Shown here: one piece after another, positions 8,500 to 16,850 of the stretch
Layout of the letters: each line of letters opens with the position of its first letter
Numbering within the stretch: the stretch's first letter is position 1
Source of the DNA: SG8-40 sp963792855
Lineage (GTDB): Bacteria; Pseudomonadota; Gammaproteobacteria; Burkholderiales; Eutrophovitaceae
Assembly (NCBI GenBank): GCA_963792855.1
Contig: CAWBXZ010000007.1
Location: 1 to 64,000, forward strand
Reading direction: 5' to 3'
DNA length: 64,000 nt
Position numbers and translations under genes: made by a program
Notes under the pieces: generated by a model
Database searches by the model: none
What the model was told of the DNA's origin: nothing
Seen by the model: the letters and a program-made list of their open reading frames with translations, nothing else

Positions 8500-9032
8500 T
8501 TCTTCGCCGGTGTTTTCTTTTTCGCTTTTGGCAACTGCATCGCCCTGACCCGGGTTCGTTGCCGCGACCGGAATACCGCAAGTTTGCGTGCCAGCGCCGC
8601 GTTGGTGTTGGCGAGAACGGCGACCGCAAACAGCGCCGCGTTGGCAGCGCCTGCTTCGCCAACCGCAAATGTTGCGACCGGGATGCCTTTCGGCATCTGG
8701 GCAATCGACAACAGCGAATCGAGGCCACGCAGCGCGCGGGAGGTCACCGGCACGCCCAGTACCGGTAATGTGGTTTTGGAAGCGATCATTCCCGGAAGGT
8801 GCGCGGCGCCCCCGGCACCCGCGATGACGATTTGCAAGCCGCGCGAAGCGGCCGTTTCGGCGTAGCGAAACATCTCGTCGGGCGTGCGATGTGCCGACAC
8901 GACGCGCGCTTCATACGGCACCTTGAACTCGTCGAGAACGAGCGCCGTATGCTGCATGACATTCCAGTCGCTGTCGCTTCCCATGACAACGCCGACCAGC
9001 GGCGCTTTCGATTTGCTTGCTCGTTTCATCAT
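8496..9032 (-). CDS. purE: N5-carboxyaminoimidazole ribonucleotide mutase
   Basis: A 178-residue class I PurE that converts N5-CAIR to CAIR. GSDSDW (residues 19-24), SAHRTPD (about 46-52) and GAGGAAHLPGM are the substrate-site motifs. The core ends near residue 155. A lysine/arginine-rich tail of about 20 residues follows, which is longer than typical PurE proteins and of unknown role. Two adjacent ATG codons at the start leave a one-residue ambiguity. It is the first of three purine genes on the minus strand, downstream of psiE and fba. Confidence 0.95.
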   Translation of the reverse strand: MMKRASKSKAPLVGVVMGSDSDWNVMQHTALVLDEFKVPYEARVVSAHRTPDEMFRYAETAASRGLQIVIAGAGGAAHLPGMIASKTTLPVLGVPVTSRALRGLDSLLSIAQMPKGIPVATFAVGEAGAANAALFAVAVLANTNAALARKLAVFRSRQRTRVRAMQLPKAKKKTPAKK

Positions 9033-9069
9033 CAGGCCAATTTCCGTGGCGCCGGCCGCTACCGGTTAT

Positions 9070-9510
9070 CTATTCCTTGCCGAAGTTCGGCAAACTCGAA
9101 CTATGCCGTCCCGTGTCTTCGGTATACGGATAGCGCACATGTCCGTATCGAATCAGCAATACCGCGCCGGCAATCAACAGAATGGACGCCGCAACACCCA
9201 TCAAATGCCACACGTCAAGTTCCTTCACGTCGAGTATGACGAAGCGCGCCAGCGCAACCATCGCGATGTAGAGCGGAAACCGCACCGGCAGTTTCCCGGA
9301 CTCGTAGTACAGCCCGACCATCGTCAGCACTTCCAGATACAGGAACATCAACAACAGATCAGCGAGAGTGACCGCCGCATTGTTTATCATCAGCAGTACT
9401 TCGTGATATCCCGCAACAACGGTTGCGATCCCGATAACCATCAGGCCGATGTTCTCGACGATCTCGAGCGCAACACGCGCATAACGCGCTACGCGCCTTT
9501 TGGTCGGCAT
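9070..9510 (-). CDS. psiE: PsiE family phosphate-starvation-inducible membrane protein
   Basis: A 146-residue integral membrane protein with about four hydrophobic segments (near 17-40, 47-68, 80-95 and 105-125). The segment LYYESGKLPVRFPLYIAMVALAR matches the PsiE family. The family is named for induction by phosphate starvation in Escherichia coli; its molecular function is unknown. It lies five bases after fba and 37 bases before purE, so it is inserted between glycolytic and purine genes that are usually directly adjacent. No Pho box was recognised. Confidence 0.75.
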   Translation of the reverse strand: MPTKRRVARYARVALEIVENIGLMVIGIATVVAGYHEVLLMINNAAVTLADLLLMFLYLEVLTMVGLYYESGKLPVRFPLYIAMVALARFVILDVKELDVWHLMGVAASILLIAGAVLLIRYGHVRYPYTEDTGRHSSSLPNFGKE

Positions 9511-9515
9511 GCCAG

Positions 9516-10580
9516 TCAGGCCGTCACGGTCGCGTACTCGCCCTTTGCATACCGCTCGGCGATCTTCTCCAGTGCAACCGGCTTGATCTTCTGGGCGTTG
9601 CCGGCAGTGCCGAATGCCTCAAACCGGGCCTTGCAGATCGACTTTGCGGCAAGCGTCGCCGGCTTGAGGTACTTGCGCGGGTCGAATTCGCCCTTCTTCT
9701 CATTGAACGTGCGGCGGATCGCACCGGTCATTGCAAGGCGGATATCCGTGTCGATATTGATCTTGCGCACGCCGTGCTTGATACCCTCCTGGATTTCTTC
9801 CACCGGCACGCCATAGGTTTCCTTCATCTCGCCGCCGTTCTCGCGAATCACCTTCAGCCAGTCCTGCGGCACGCTGGAGGAGCCGTGCATGACCAGGTGC
9901 GTGTTGGGGATCTTCGCGTGGATCGCCTTGATTCGGTCGATTGCCAGAATGTCGCCGGTGGGTTTGCGCGTGAACTTGTAGGCGCCGTGGGACGTTCCGA
10001 TGGCAATGGCGAGCGCATCGACACCGGTTTGCGCGACGAAATCAGCGGCCTGGTCGGGATCGGTCAATAACATGTCGTGGGTGAGGGCGCCTTCGGCCCC
10101 TGAGCCGTCTTCCTTGCCGGCCGTCATGGTTTCCAGCGAGCCGAGACAGCCGAGTTCGCCTTCGACCGACACGCCCACGCAGTGGGCCATGTCCACAACG
10201 CGACGCGTAACGTCCACGTTGTATTCGAAGGATGCGGGCGTTTTCATGTCCTCTTTGAGCGATCCGTCCATCATGACGCTGGAAAAACCGGAGCGGATGG
10301 AGCGCTGGCACACGGCCGGAGATCCGCCGTGATCCTGGTGCATGACAATCGGAATGTGGGGATACTCTTCGATGGCCGCGAGAATGAGATGGCGCAGGAA
10401 CGGTTCGCCGGCATAGGCGCGGGCGCCCGCCGACGCTTGCATGATTACCGGGCTGGCGGTTTCGTCGGCAGCCTGCATGATTGCCTGAACCTGCTCCAGA
10501 TTGTTGACGTTGAACGCCGGTACCCCGTAGCCGTTCTCCGCTGCATGATCGAGTAGTTGCCTCATCGAGACCAGTGCCAT
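9516..10580 (-). CDS. fba: Fructose-bisphosphate aldolase, class II
   Basis: A 354-residue zinc-dependent aldolase that cleaves fructose 1,6-bisphosphate to dihydroxyacetone phosphate and glyceraldehyde 3-phosphate. VMHQDHGG carries catalytic and metal ligands, VEGELGCLG the second ligand region, and GTSHGAYKF and MHGSSSVP the phosphate-binding part. Sequence and length fit the class II subtype often called Calvin-cycle type (CbbA/FbaA). That name does not prove autotrophy, and no RuBisCO or phosphoribulokinase gene is in the window. It follows pyk by 28 bases on the minus strand in the gap-pgk-pyk-fba series. Confidence 0.96.
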   Translation of the reverse strand: MALVSMRQLLDHAAENGYGVPAFNVNNLEQVQAIMQAADETASPVIMQASAGARAYAGEPFLRHLILAAIEEYPHIPIVMHQDHGGSPAVCQRSIRSGFSSVMMDGSLKEDMKTPASFEYNVDVTRRVVDMAHCVGVSVEGELGCLGSLETMTAGKEDGSGAEGALTHDMLLTDPDQAADFVAQTGVDALAIAIGTSHGAYKFTRKPTGDILAIDRIKAIHAKIPNTHLVMHGSSSVPQDWLKVIRENGGEMKETYGVPVEEIQEGIKHGVRKINIDTDIRLAMTGAIRRTFNEKKGEFDPRKYLKPATLAAKSICKARFEAFGTAGNAQKIKPVALEKIAERYAKGEYATVTA

Positions 10581-10608
10581 GGTTGCAATATCTCCCTGTT
10601 ATGAATAA

Positions 10609-12042
10609 TTACGGGCGACGATCCTCGCCGACTCTTACGATTTTCATGGTGTTGGTACCCCCGCTCGATCCGATCGGCTCGCCAAAAGTGACGACAATCA
10701 GATCGCCGTGGGAAACGACACCTGCTTTTACCAGTTTTTCTTCCGCTTCCTTCAGCATCAGGTCCAGTTCGTGGCCACGATAATCGATCATCAGCGGGAA
10801 AACGTCGCGATACAGACTGAGCCGGTAGCGCGTCGTAATCTCCGGCGTAAGCGCGTAAATCGGAACGCCCGAATTGTGGCGGGATATCCACAGTGCCGTG
10901 GAACCGGATTGGGTCAGGGCGGCAATCGCCTTGACCTTGAGATGATACGCGGTAAACAACGCGGCCATTGCGATCGACTGGTCGACACGTGTGAACACGC
11001 GATCCAGAAAATGCGTATCCAGCGTCACCTCATCGGTCTTTTCCGCTTCCAGGCAGATGCGCGACATCGCTTCCACCGTTTCCACCGGGTACTTGCCGGC
11101 CGCCGTTTCCGCCGACAACATCACGGCGTCCGTGCCGTCCAGAACTGCGTTGGCCACGTCGGAGACTTCCGCGCGGGTCGGCACCGGGCTCGTTATCATC
11201 GACTCCATCATCTGCGTAGCGGTGATGGTGAGCTTGTTGTGGTCGCGCGCGGTGCGGATCAGCTTTTTCTGCAGCCCCGGTACCGCCGCGTCACCGACTT
11301 CCACCGCGAGGTCGCCTCGCGCGACCATGATGCCATCGCTGGCCTTGAGCATGTCGTCCATGGCATTTACCGCTTCGGCCCGTTCCATCTTGGCGATGAT
11401 GACAGCATGGCCGCCGGCCGCCCGCATCAACTCGCGCGCCATGTACATGTCGGCACCGCTCTTGGGAAAGGATACGGCGAGAAAATCCGCTTTCATCTCC
11501 ACCGCCGTGCGGATGTCTTGCATATCCTTGGCAGTCAGCGCCGGGGCCGTCAGTCCGCCCCCCTGCCGGTTGATGCCTTTGTTGTTTGACAACACGCCGC
11601 CAACCCGGACTGCGGTAACGATCTCAAGTCCGGAGACCTTGCGCACATCCAGCACCAGGCGCCCGTCATCGAGCAACAAGACGTCACCGGCGCGCACATC
11701 CCGGGTGAGTTCCCGGTAGTCGAGGCCGACCCGTTCCTGGTCGCCCAGGTCGCAACCGGCATCCAGAATGAAGGTATCGCCCTTCTTGAGCGTGATCTTT
11801 CCGGATTTGAACTTCCCGATGCGGATTTTCGGTCCCTGAAGGTCGCACATGATGCCGATGGTGCGCTCCAGCGCTTGCGCCGCCTCGCGCACCACCGCCG
11901 CCCGATGCAAATGCTCCTCGCGCGTGCCGTGGGAGAAATTCATTCTCACGACGTCCACGCCGGCCGCGATCATCTGCGTGATCACTTTCTTGCTGGTGGA
12001 CGCCGGGCCTAGCGTGGCGACAATCTTGGTTCTGCGGCTCAT
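10609..12042 (-). CDS. pyk: Pyruvate kinase
   Basis: A 477-residue pyruvate kinase that makes pyruvate and ATP from phosphoenolpyruvate. The N-terminus TKIVATLGPAS is diagnostic, MNFSHG and the Mg/K-site segment MVARGDLAVEVG are present, and TQMMESMI is the active-site signature. The C-terminal allosteric domain is complete. It lies nine bases downstream of pgk and 28 bases upstream of fba, so all are probably one transcript. Length is normal. Confidence 0.97.
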   Translation of the reverse strand: MSRRTKIVATLGPASTSKKVITQMIAAGVDVVRMNFSHGTREEHLHRAAVVREAAQALERTIGIMCDLQGPKIRIGKFKSGKITLKKGDTFILDAGCDLGDQERVGLDYRELTRDVRAGDVLLLDDGRLVLDVRKVSGLEIVTAVRVGGVLSNNKGINRQGGGLTAPALTAKDMQDIRTAVEMKADFLAVSFPKSGADMYMARELMRAAGGHAVIIAKMERAEAVNAMDDMLKASDGIMVARGDLAVEVGDAAVPGLQKKLIRTARDHNKLTITATQMMESMITSPVPTRAEVSDVANAVLDGTDAVMLSAETAAGKYPVETVEAMSRICLEAEKTDEVTLDTHFLDRVFTRVDQSIAMAALFTAYHLKVKAIAALTQSGSTALWISRHNSGVPIYALTPEITTRYRLSLYRDVFPLMIDYRGHELDLMLKEAEEKLVKAGVVSHGDLIVVTFGEPIGSSGGTNTMKIVRVGEDRRP

Positions 12043-12051
12043 GTCTGCGGT

Positions 12052-13246
12052 CTACTGTTCTGGCGGTGTCGAGGAGCGACGTTCGAGGATTTCAACGGCC
12101 GGCAACTTACGGCCTTCGAGAAATTCCAGGAAAGCGCCCCCGGCCGTGGAGATGTAATCGATCTTGTCCGAAATGCCGTACTTCGCAATCGCTGCGACGG
12201 TGTCGCCGCCGCCAGCGATCGAGTATCCCTTCGAGTCCGCAATCGCGTGAGCGAGCGTTTTCGTGCCTTCACCGAATTGATCGAATTCGAACACGCCCAG
12301 CGGGCCGTTCCAGACAATGGTCCCCGCCTTGGCCATCAGGCCGGCCACCCTTTTCGCGCTCTCGGGCCCGAAGTCCAGGATCATGTCTTCGTCTTCAATG
12401 GCATCGACTTTCTTCACGCTCGCCTTGGCATCGGCGGAGAACTCGCGCGCGCAAACCACATCGACAGGCAATGGCACGTTGGCTCCGCGATCCGCAGCGG
12501 TATCCATGATCTTCCGGGATTGCGCGACCAGGTCGGTTTCAACAAGCGACTTGCCAACGTTCCAGCCCTTGGCGAGCAGAAAGGTATTGGCAATCCCGCC
12601 ACCGACGATGAGTTGATCGACTTTCTTCGCGAGTTCGTCGAGCACTGTGAGTTTCGTCGAAACCTTGGAACCGGCGACGATTGCAATGAGCGGTCGCGCC
12701 GGCTCTTTGAGCGCGCGTGACAATGCCTCCAGTTCGGCGCTCATCAACGGGCCGGCGCAGGCGACGGGCGCAAAGCGCGCTACACCATGGGTGCTGGCTT
12801 GCGCGCGATGCGACGTGGCAAAGGCATCGTTTACGTAAATGTCGCATAGCGCCGCCATTTTTCTCGACAGCCCTTCGTCGTTGCTCTTTTCACCCTTGTT
12901 GACCCGGCAATTCTCCAGCAGGACGACCTGTCCTGGCTTGACGTCAACGCCATCCACCCAGTCCTGCCGGAGTTCCACGGTGGCGCCCAGTAATGCGCCG
13001 AGGCGGGTGGCAACGGGGGCAAGCGAATCAATCGGCCTGAGTTCCCCCTCTTTCGGGCGTCCGAGATGGGACATGACCATCACCGCCGCACCGGCATCAA
13101 CGGCGGCCCGGATGCCGGCAAGAGATGCCCGTATGCGGGTGTCATCGGTGATGCCGCCTTCGCTTGTCCTGCGGCACGTTCAGATCGGCGCGAATAAGCA
13201 CGCGCTTGCCGCCCAAATCAAGTTCGCTCATCCGGAGAAACGACAT
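12052..13246 (-). CDS. pgk: Phosphoglycerate kinase, frameshifted as sequenced
   Basis: PGK transfers the acyl phosphate of 1,3-bisphosphoglycerate to ADP. The minus strand has a correct N-terminus from the ATG at 13244-13246 (MSFLRMSELDLGGKRV, then LIRADLNVPQDK), which then hits a stop. The rest continues in another frame from EGGITDDTRIRAS through MSHLGRPKEG, with the nucleotide site NGPLGVFE and GGGDTVAA. One extra base at about 13161-13163 explains the break; without it the protein would be 397 residues, the usual length. As sequenced, only an N-terminally shortened 343-residue frame (start 13083) remains, and it would lack the first substrate-binding loop. A sequencing error is the likeliest cause, since a working PGK is expected in a cell with gap and pyk. 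Confidence 0.9.
13161..13163 (-). other. Probable single-base insertion in pgk
   Basis: Reading the minus strand, GAC AAG is followed by an extra C before GAA GGC GGC. Dropping that base joins NVPQDK to EGGITDD, which matches the family without a gap. The upstream frame otherwise ends at a TGA about ten codons later. Confidence 0.85.
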
Positions 13247-13294
13247 GTTCGCGATGCTTCCTCTGACTGTTCAAAGAGTGGACAAAAACTACAA

Positions 13295-13320
13295 GGGCAC
13301 AGGATGGTCACCCTGTGCCC
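13295..13320 (-). terminator. Hairpin with T-rich tail between gap and pgk
   Basis: The arms GGGCACAGG (13295-13303) and CCTGTGCCC (13312-13320) form a perfect nine-pair stem with an eight-base loop. On the minus strand it is followed by TTGTAGTTTTTG, a loose T-rich tract. It lies 23 bases after the gap stop and 48 before the pgk start, so it could terminate or attenuate transcription from gap into pgk. Confidence 0.6.
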
Positions 13321-13343
13321 TGTGTGACCCTTGATGCGCCGTC

Positions 13344-14357
13344 CTACTTTGCTTTCATCAGCGCCATCGTGGTATCGAGCATACGGTTCGAGAAACCCCA
13401 CTCGTTGTCGTACCAGGAACACACTTTGACCAGAGTGCCTTCGGATACCTTGGTCAACGTTGCGTCGAAAATCGACGATGATGCGTTGTGGTTGAAATCC
13501 ACCGAAACCAGGGGCGCATCGGTATATTCGAGGATACCCTTGAGCGCACCTTCCGAGGCTGCTTTTACAACGCCGTTGACTTCTTCAACGGTGGTCGCAC
13601 GCTTGGCCACAAACACCAGATCCACGACCGAAACATTGATGGTCGGTACGCGAATCGCGAAACCATCGAGCTTGCCGTTCAACTCCGGCAAAACCAGGCC
13701 GACTGCGGCAGCCGCGCCAGTCTTGGTCGGAATCATCGACATGGTGGCTGACCGGGCCCGCCTGAGGTCGGAGTGATAGACGTCGGTCAGCACCTGATCG
13801 TTGGTATAGGAATGGATGGTCGTCATCAGCCCGTTCACCATGCCGATGCTGTCATTGACCGCCTTGACCAGCGGCGCGAGACAGTTCGTGGTGCAGGACG
13901 CATTCGATATGACCGTGTGCTTGCTGCTGAGCACGCCGTGGTTGACGCCATAGACAACGGTCGCGTCGACGTCCTTGCCGCCGGGGGCGGATATGATGAC
14001 TTTCTTCGCACCCCCTGCAATATGGGCTTGCGCCTTTGCCTTGCTGGCAAAAAGACCGGTGCACTCCAGAACCACATCGATGCCGAGTTTCTTCCAGGGA
14101 AGATCCGCGGGGTTGCGTTCCGCCAGCACGGCAATCTTGTCGCCGTTGACCAGCAAGTGGTCTTTTTCTACCGACACGGTCCCGGGGAAACGGCCATGCG
14201 CGGTGTCATATTGGGTCAGATGGGCATTGGTATCGGCGTCGCCCAGATCATTGATTGCGACAATTTCAATGTCGTGTTTCTTGCCGCCCTCGTAATGGGC
14301 TCGAAGAATATTCCGGCCGATACGCCCGTATCCATTAATGGCAACACGAACCGCCAT
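13344..14357 (-). CDS. gap: Glyceraldehyde-3-phosphate dehydrogenase, type I
   Basis: A 337-residue GAPDH that oxidatively phosphorylates glyceraldehyde 3-phosphate to 1,3-bisphosphoglycerate. The start RVAINGYGRIGRN is the NAD-binding fold, the catalytic cysteine is C155 in SNASCTTNC, and the partner histidine lies in the HSYTNDQ segment downstream. The C-terminal SWYDNEWGFSNRM is canonical. An aspartate follows the second strand (NDLGD), which normally favours NAD over NADP. A GGGAG ribosome binding site precedes the ATG. It heads the minus-strand series gap-pgk-pyk-fba and is divergent from the sugar transporter operon. Confidence 0.97.
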   Translation of the reverse strand: MAVRVAINGYGRIGRNILRAHYEGGKKHDIEIVAINDLGDADTNAHLTQYDTAHGRFPGTVSVEKDHLLVNGDKIAVLAERNPADLPWKKLGIDVVLECTGLFASKAKAQAHIAGGAKKVIISAPGGKDVDATVVYGVNHGVLSSKHTVISNASCTTNCLAPLVKAVNDSIGMVNGLMTTIHSYTNDQVLTDVYHSDLRRARSATMSMIPTKTGAAAAVGLVLPELNGKLDGFAIRVPTINVSVVDLVFVAKRATTVEEVNGVVKAASEGALKGILEYTDAPLVSVDFNHNASSSIFDATLTKVSEGTLVKVCSWYDNEWGFSNRMLDTTMALMKAK

Positions 14358-14582
14358 CGCTTAGCTCCCTGTTGATTAAAAGCGAATTTTACTGCACTCC
14401 CAACCGCGATCATAGGGATCATCGGTGACTTGCCGCTGCCATATTTGCTTTTCTCACGGCACACCCATATTCTCCGAAGAACAAGACGCCCCCCAGGGGC
14501 GCACTGACGCTTGTCGCCCGACAACGCTCGGGCAACCTACGTTGCGGTTAAAGAATCGTACCTAACTGAGGAGGAGCACATC
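14358..14582. other. Divergent control region between gap and gtsA
   Basis: About 225 bases separate two divergent starts and must hold both promoters. A six-pair hairpin GCCCGA/TCGGGC with loop CAACGC lies about 65 bases before gtsA, and a short GC hairpin (GCCCC/GGGGC) lies upstream of it. I could not choose a convincing -35/-10 pair for either gene. No regulator gene is adjacent. Confidence 0.4.
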
Positions 14583-15842
14583 ATGAACTGGCGTATCTGG
14601 AAACCGGTATTGTCGACTTGCCTGCTGGCGATAGCGTTGTCAGGGTGCTCTCGCGATGAACCCGGTCAAGTCGAGGTGCTGCACTGGTGGACATCCGGCG
14701 GCGAGGCACGCTCGGTCGCCGAACTGAAGAAGATGCTCGAAGAGCGGGGCGACACCTGGAAGGACTTCGCTGTTGCCGGCGGCGGCGGTGAAACGGCAAT
14801 GACGGTGCTCAAATCCAGGGTCGTTTCCGGCAATCCTCCGACCGCTGCACAGGTCAAAGGCCCCGGGATTCAGGAGTGGGCACGCGAGGGCGTGCTGGCC
14901 AACCTCGACGACGTCGCGAAGGCTGGTGACTGGGACAACCTGCTGCCAGGCGTCGTGAGCAATGTCATGAAATACGACGGCCATTACGTCGCCGTGCCGG
15001 TCAATGTGCACCGTGTCAACTGGATGTGGGCCAATCCGGAGGTATTCGCGAAAGCAGGCGCTGAAATACCGACCACCTGGGAGACGTTCGCGGTGGCCGC
15101 CGACAAGATCCAGAAGGCCGGTTTCATTGCGGTCGCGCATGGCGGACAGCCCTGGCAGGACGCCACCCTGTTTGAATCCATCGCGCTGGGCACAGGCGGC
15201 GCCGAATGGTATCGGAAGGCCTTCGTGGATCTCGATCAGGGTGCCCTGAACAGCCCGGCGATGACAAAATCGTTCGAAACGCTGCGCATGGTGCAGACAT
15301 ACATCGACAAGGATGCCGCCAACCGCGACTGGAATCTGGCGACGGCAATGGTCATCAACGGCAAAGCCGCCATGCAGTTCATGGGCGACTGGGCGAAGGG
15401 CGAATTCACGGCCGCCGGCAAGGCGCCGGGTACCGACTATGTCTGCGCGCCGGCTCCCGGTACCGACGGTGCTTTTACGTTCAACATCGACAGTTTCATC
15501 ATGTTCGAACAGAAGGACGATGCCGCGAAGACAGCCCAGGCGCACCTGGCAGAGGCCATCATGGATCCCAAGTTTCAGGAAATCTTCAATCTGAACAAGG
15601 GTTCGATTCCGGTTCGGCTGGGCATGGACCTGACCGATTTTGACCAATGCGCAAAAGACTCGGCGGCACAGTTCGCGTCGGCATCGGCGGACAAGACGCT
15701 GGTGCCGAGCTGGGCCCATGAAATGGCTATGCCGCCCGCCAACAAGGGCGCCATGTTCGACGTTGTCACGGCCTTCATGAATACGCCAGACATGACAGCG
15801 ACGGCAGCGACTGAAAGAATGGCAGCGGCCGGAAAGCTGTAG
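14583..15842 (+). CDS. gtsA: Sugar ABC transporter substrate-binding lipoprotein (glucose/mannose type)
   Basis: A 419-residue family-1 extracellular sugar-binding protein. It closely resembles the Pseudomonas glucose/mannose binding protein GtsA: VEVLHWWTSGGEA near the start, AVAGGGGETAMTVLKSR, HRVNWMW, AHGGQPWQD and NKGSIPVR. The N-terminus has a hydrophobic signal ending in the lipobox LSGC with C22, so it should be a membrane-anchored lipoprotein, unlike the free periplasmic Pseudomonas protein. The ATG at 14583 follows a strong AGGAGG site; a longer frame upstream is not used. It is first in a four-gene transporter operon convergent with glk, consistent with uptake of glucose or a related hexose. 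Confidence 0.9.
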   Translation: MNWRIWKPVLSTCLLAIALSGCSRDEPGQVEVLHWWTSGGEARSVAELKKMLEERGDTWKDFAVAGGGGETAMTVLKSRVVSGNPPTAAQVKGPGIQEWAREGVLANLDDVAKAGDWDNLLPGVVSNVMKYDGHYVAVPVNVHRVNWMWANPEVFAKAGAEIPTTWETFAVAADKIQKAGFIAVAHGGQPWQDATLFESIALGTGGAEWYRKAFVDLDQGALNSPAMTKSFETLRMVQTYIDKDAANRDWNLATAMVINGKAAMQFMGDWAKGEFTAAGKAPGTDYVCAPAPGTDGAFTFNIDSFIMFEQKDDAAKTAQAHLAEAIMDPKFQEIFNLNKGSIPVRLGMDLTDFDQCAKDSAAQFASASADKTLVPSWAHEMAMPPANKGAMFDVVTAFMNTPDMTATAATERMAAAGKL

Positions 15843-15856
15843 GCTATCTTCGCCGG

Positions 15857-15890
15857 GATGCAGCGCACGTGTTCAAACCTGCGCTGCATC
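15857..15890 (+). repeat. Perfect inverted repeat between gtsA and gtsB
   Basis: The arms GATGCAGCGCA (15857-15867) and TGCGCTGCATC (15880-15890) form an 11-pair stem with a 12-base loop, 14 bases after the gtsA stop. There is no T-run after it. In binding-protein transporters such hairpins commonly protect the 5' mRNA from 3' decay and allow excess binding protein. Confidence 0.75.
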
Positions 15891-15918
15891 TTTGCGCGAT
15901 CAAGCCACTGAACACGAG

Positions 15919-16845
15919 ATGATGGAAACCGGAGCTTCCGGGAAGCTGGTCCATCCGCAACGGCGTTGGGGGGATTACATTGAGAATGCCCTGCCGAAGG
16001 TCGTACTCGGACCAACGCTGCTGTGTGCCCTGGTCTTCGTCTACGGCTTTATTCTCTGGACGGGCTGGCTCTCCTTCACCGACTCCAGGCTGTTACCGCG
16101 CTATGAGCTGGCCGGTATCGTCCAGTACATCAGCCTGTTTCAGAACGAGCGCTGGTGGACGGCGCTCGGAAATCTCGGCATTTTCGGCAGCTTGTTCATC
16201 GGGGTTTGCCTGGTAACAGGACTACTGCTCGCGATTTTGCTCGATCAGCGGATACGCGCAGAAGGCTTTCTGCGTGCCATTTACCTTTATCCGATGGCAT
16301 TGTCTTTCATCGTTACCGGAACTGCGTGGCGGTGGATTCTCAATCCGGGCCTGGGGTTGCAGAATCTGGTCCGCCAGCTGGGGTTCGAGAGCTTCACGTT
16401 CGATTGGATCGTTACGCCCGGAATGTCAATCTACACCGTTGTCATTGCCGGCGCGTGGCAGTCCACCGGATTCGTGATGGCACTGTTTCTGGCGGGCCTG
16501 CGTGGTGTGGACGACGCAATCATCAAGGCGGCCCAGGTAGACGGTGCGTCTGCGACCCGTATCTATACCAGCATCATCATCCCTTCGCTGCGTCCCGTTT
16601 TCTTCAGTTCACTGATCATTCTTTCGCACATCGCCATCAAGAGTTTCGACCTGGTGATGGCGCTGACCGGAGGCGGGCCGGGTTTTTCGTCCGACCTGCC
16701 GGCAACGTTCATGTACACGTTTGCCTTTAACCGCAACCAGATCGGTTTGGGTGCGGCCAGTGCAATGATCATGCTGATGACCGTGGTCGCGATACTCGTG
16801 CCCTTGATGTACGCGGAAACACGCAGAGGGCACCATGGACGATAG
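15919..16845 (+). CDS. gtsB: Sugar ABC transporter permease, MalF type
   Basis: A 308-residue inner-membrane permease with about six membrane segments. The cytoplasmic coupling loop is visible as DDAIIKAAQVDGASATRIYTSIIIPSLRP in two parts (EAA-type loop, G at DGA). It forms the translocation pore with gtsC and docks on the gtsD ATPase. I chose the ATG at 15919, the first of two adjacent methionine codons; a TTG nine codons upstream is possible but has no good ribosome site. It follows the binding-protein gene after a hairpin, and its stop overlaps or abuts the next permease start. Confidence 0.9.
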   Translation: MMETGASGKLVHPQRRWGDYIENALPKVVLGPTLLCALVFVYGFILWTGWLSFTDSRLLPRYELAGIVQYISLFQNERWWTALGNLGIFGSLFIGVCLVTGLLLAILLDQRIRAEGFLRAIYLYPMALSFIVTGTAWRWILNPGLGLQNLVRQLGFESFTFDWIVTPGMSIYTVVIAGAWQSTGFVMALFLAGLRGVDDAIIKAAQVDGASATRIYTSIIIPSLRPVFFSSLIILSHIAIKSFDLVMALTGGGPGFSSDLPATFMYTFAFNRNQIGLGAASAMIMLMTVVAILVPLMYAETRRGHHGR

Positions 16846-16850
16846 TGGCA

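Noticed and set aside
14640..15719. A minus-strand open frame of 359 codons opposite gtsA.
   Set aside because: Shadow of a binding-protein gene with clear family motifs; no ribosome site or fold signature.
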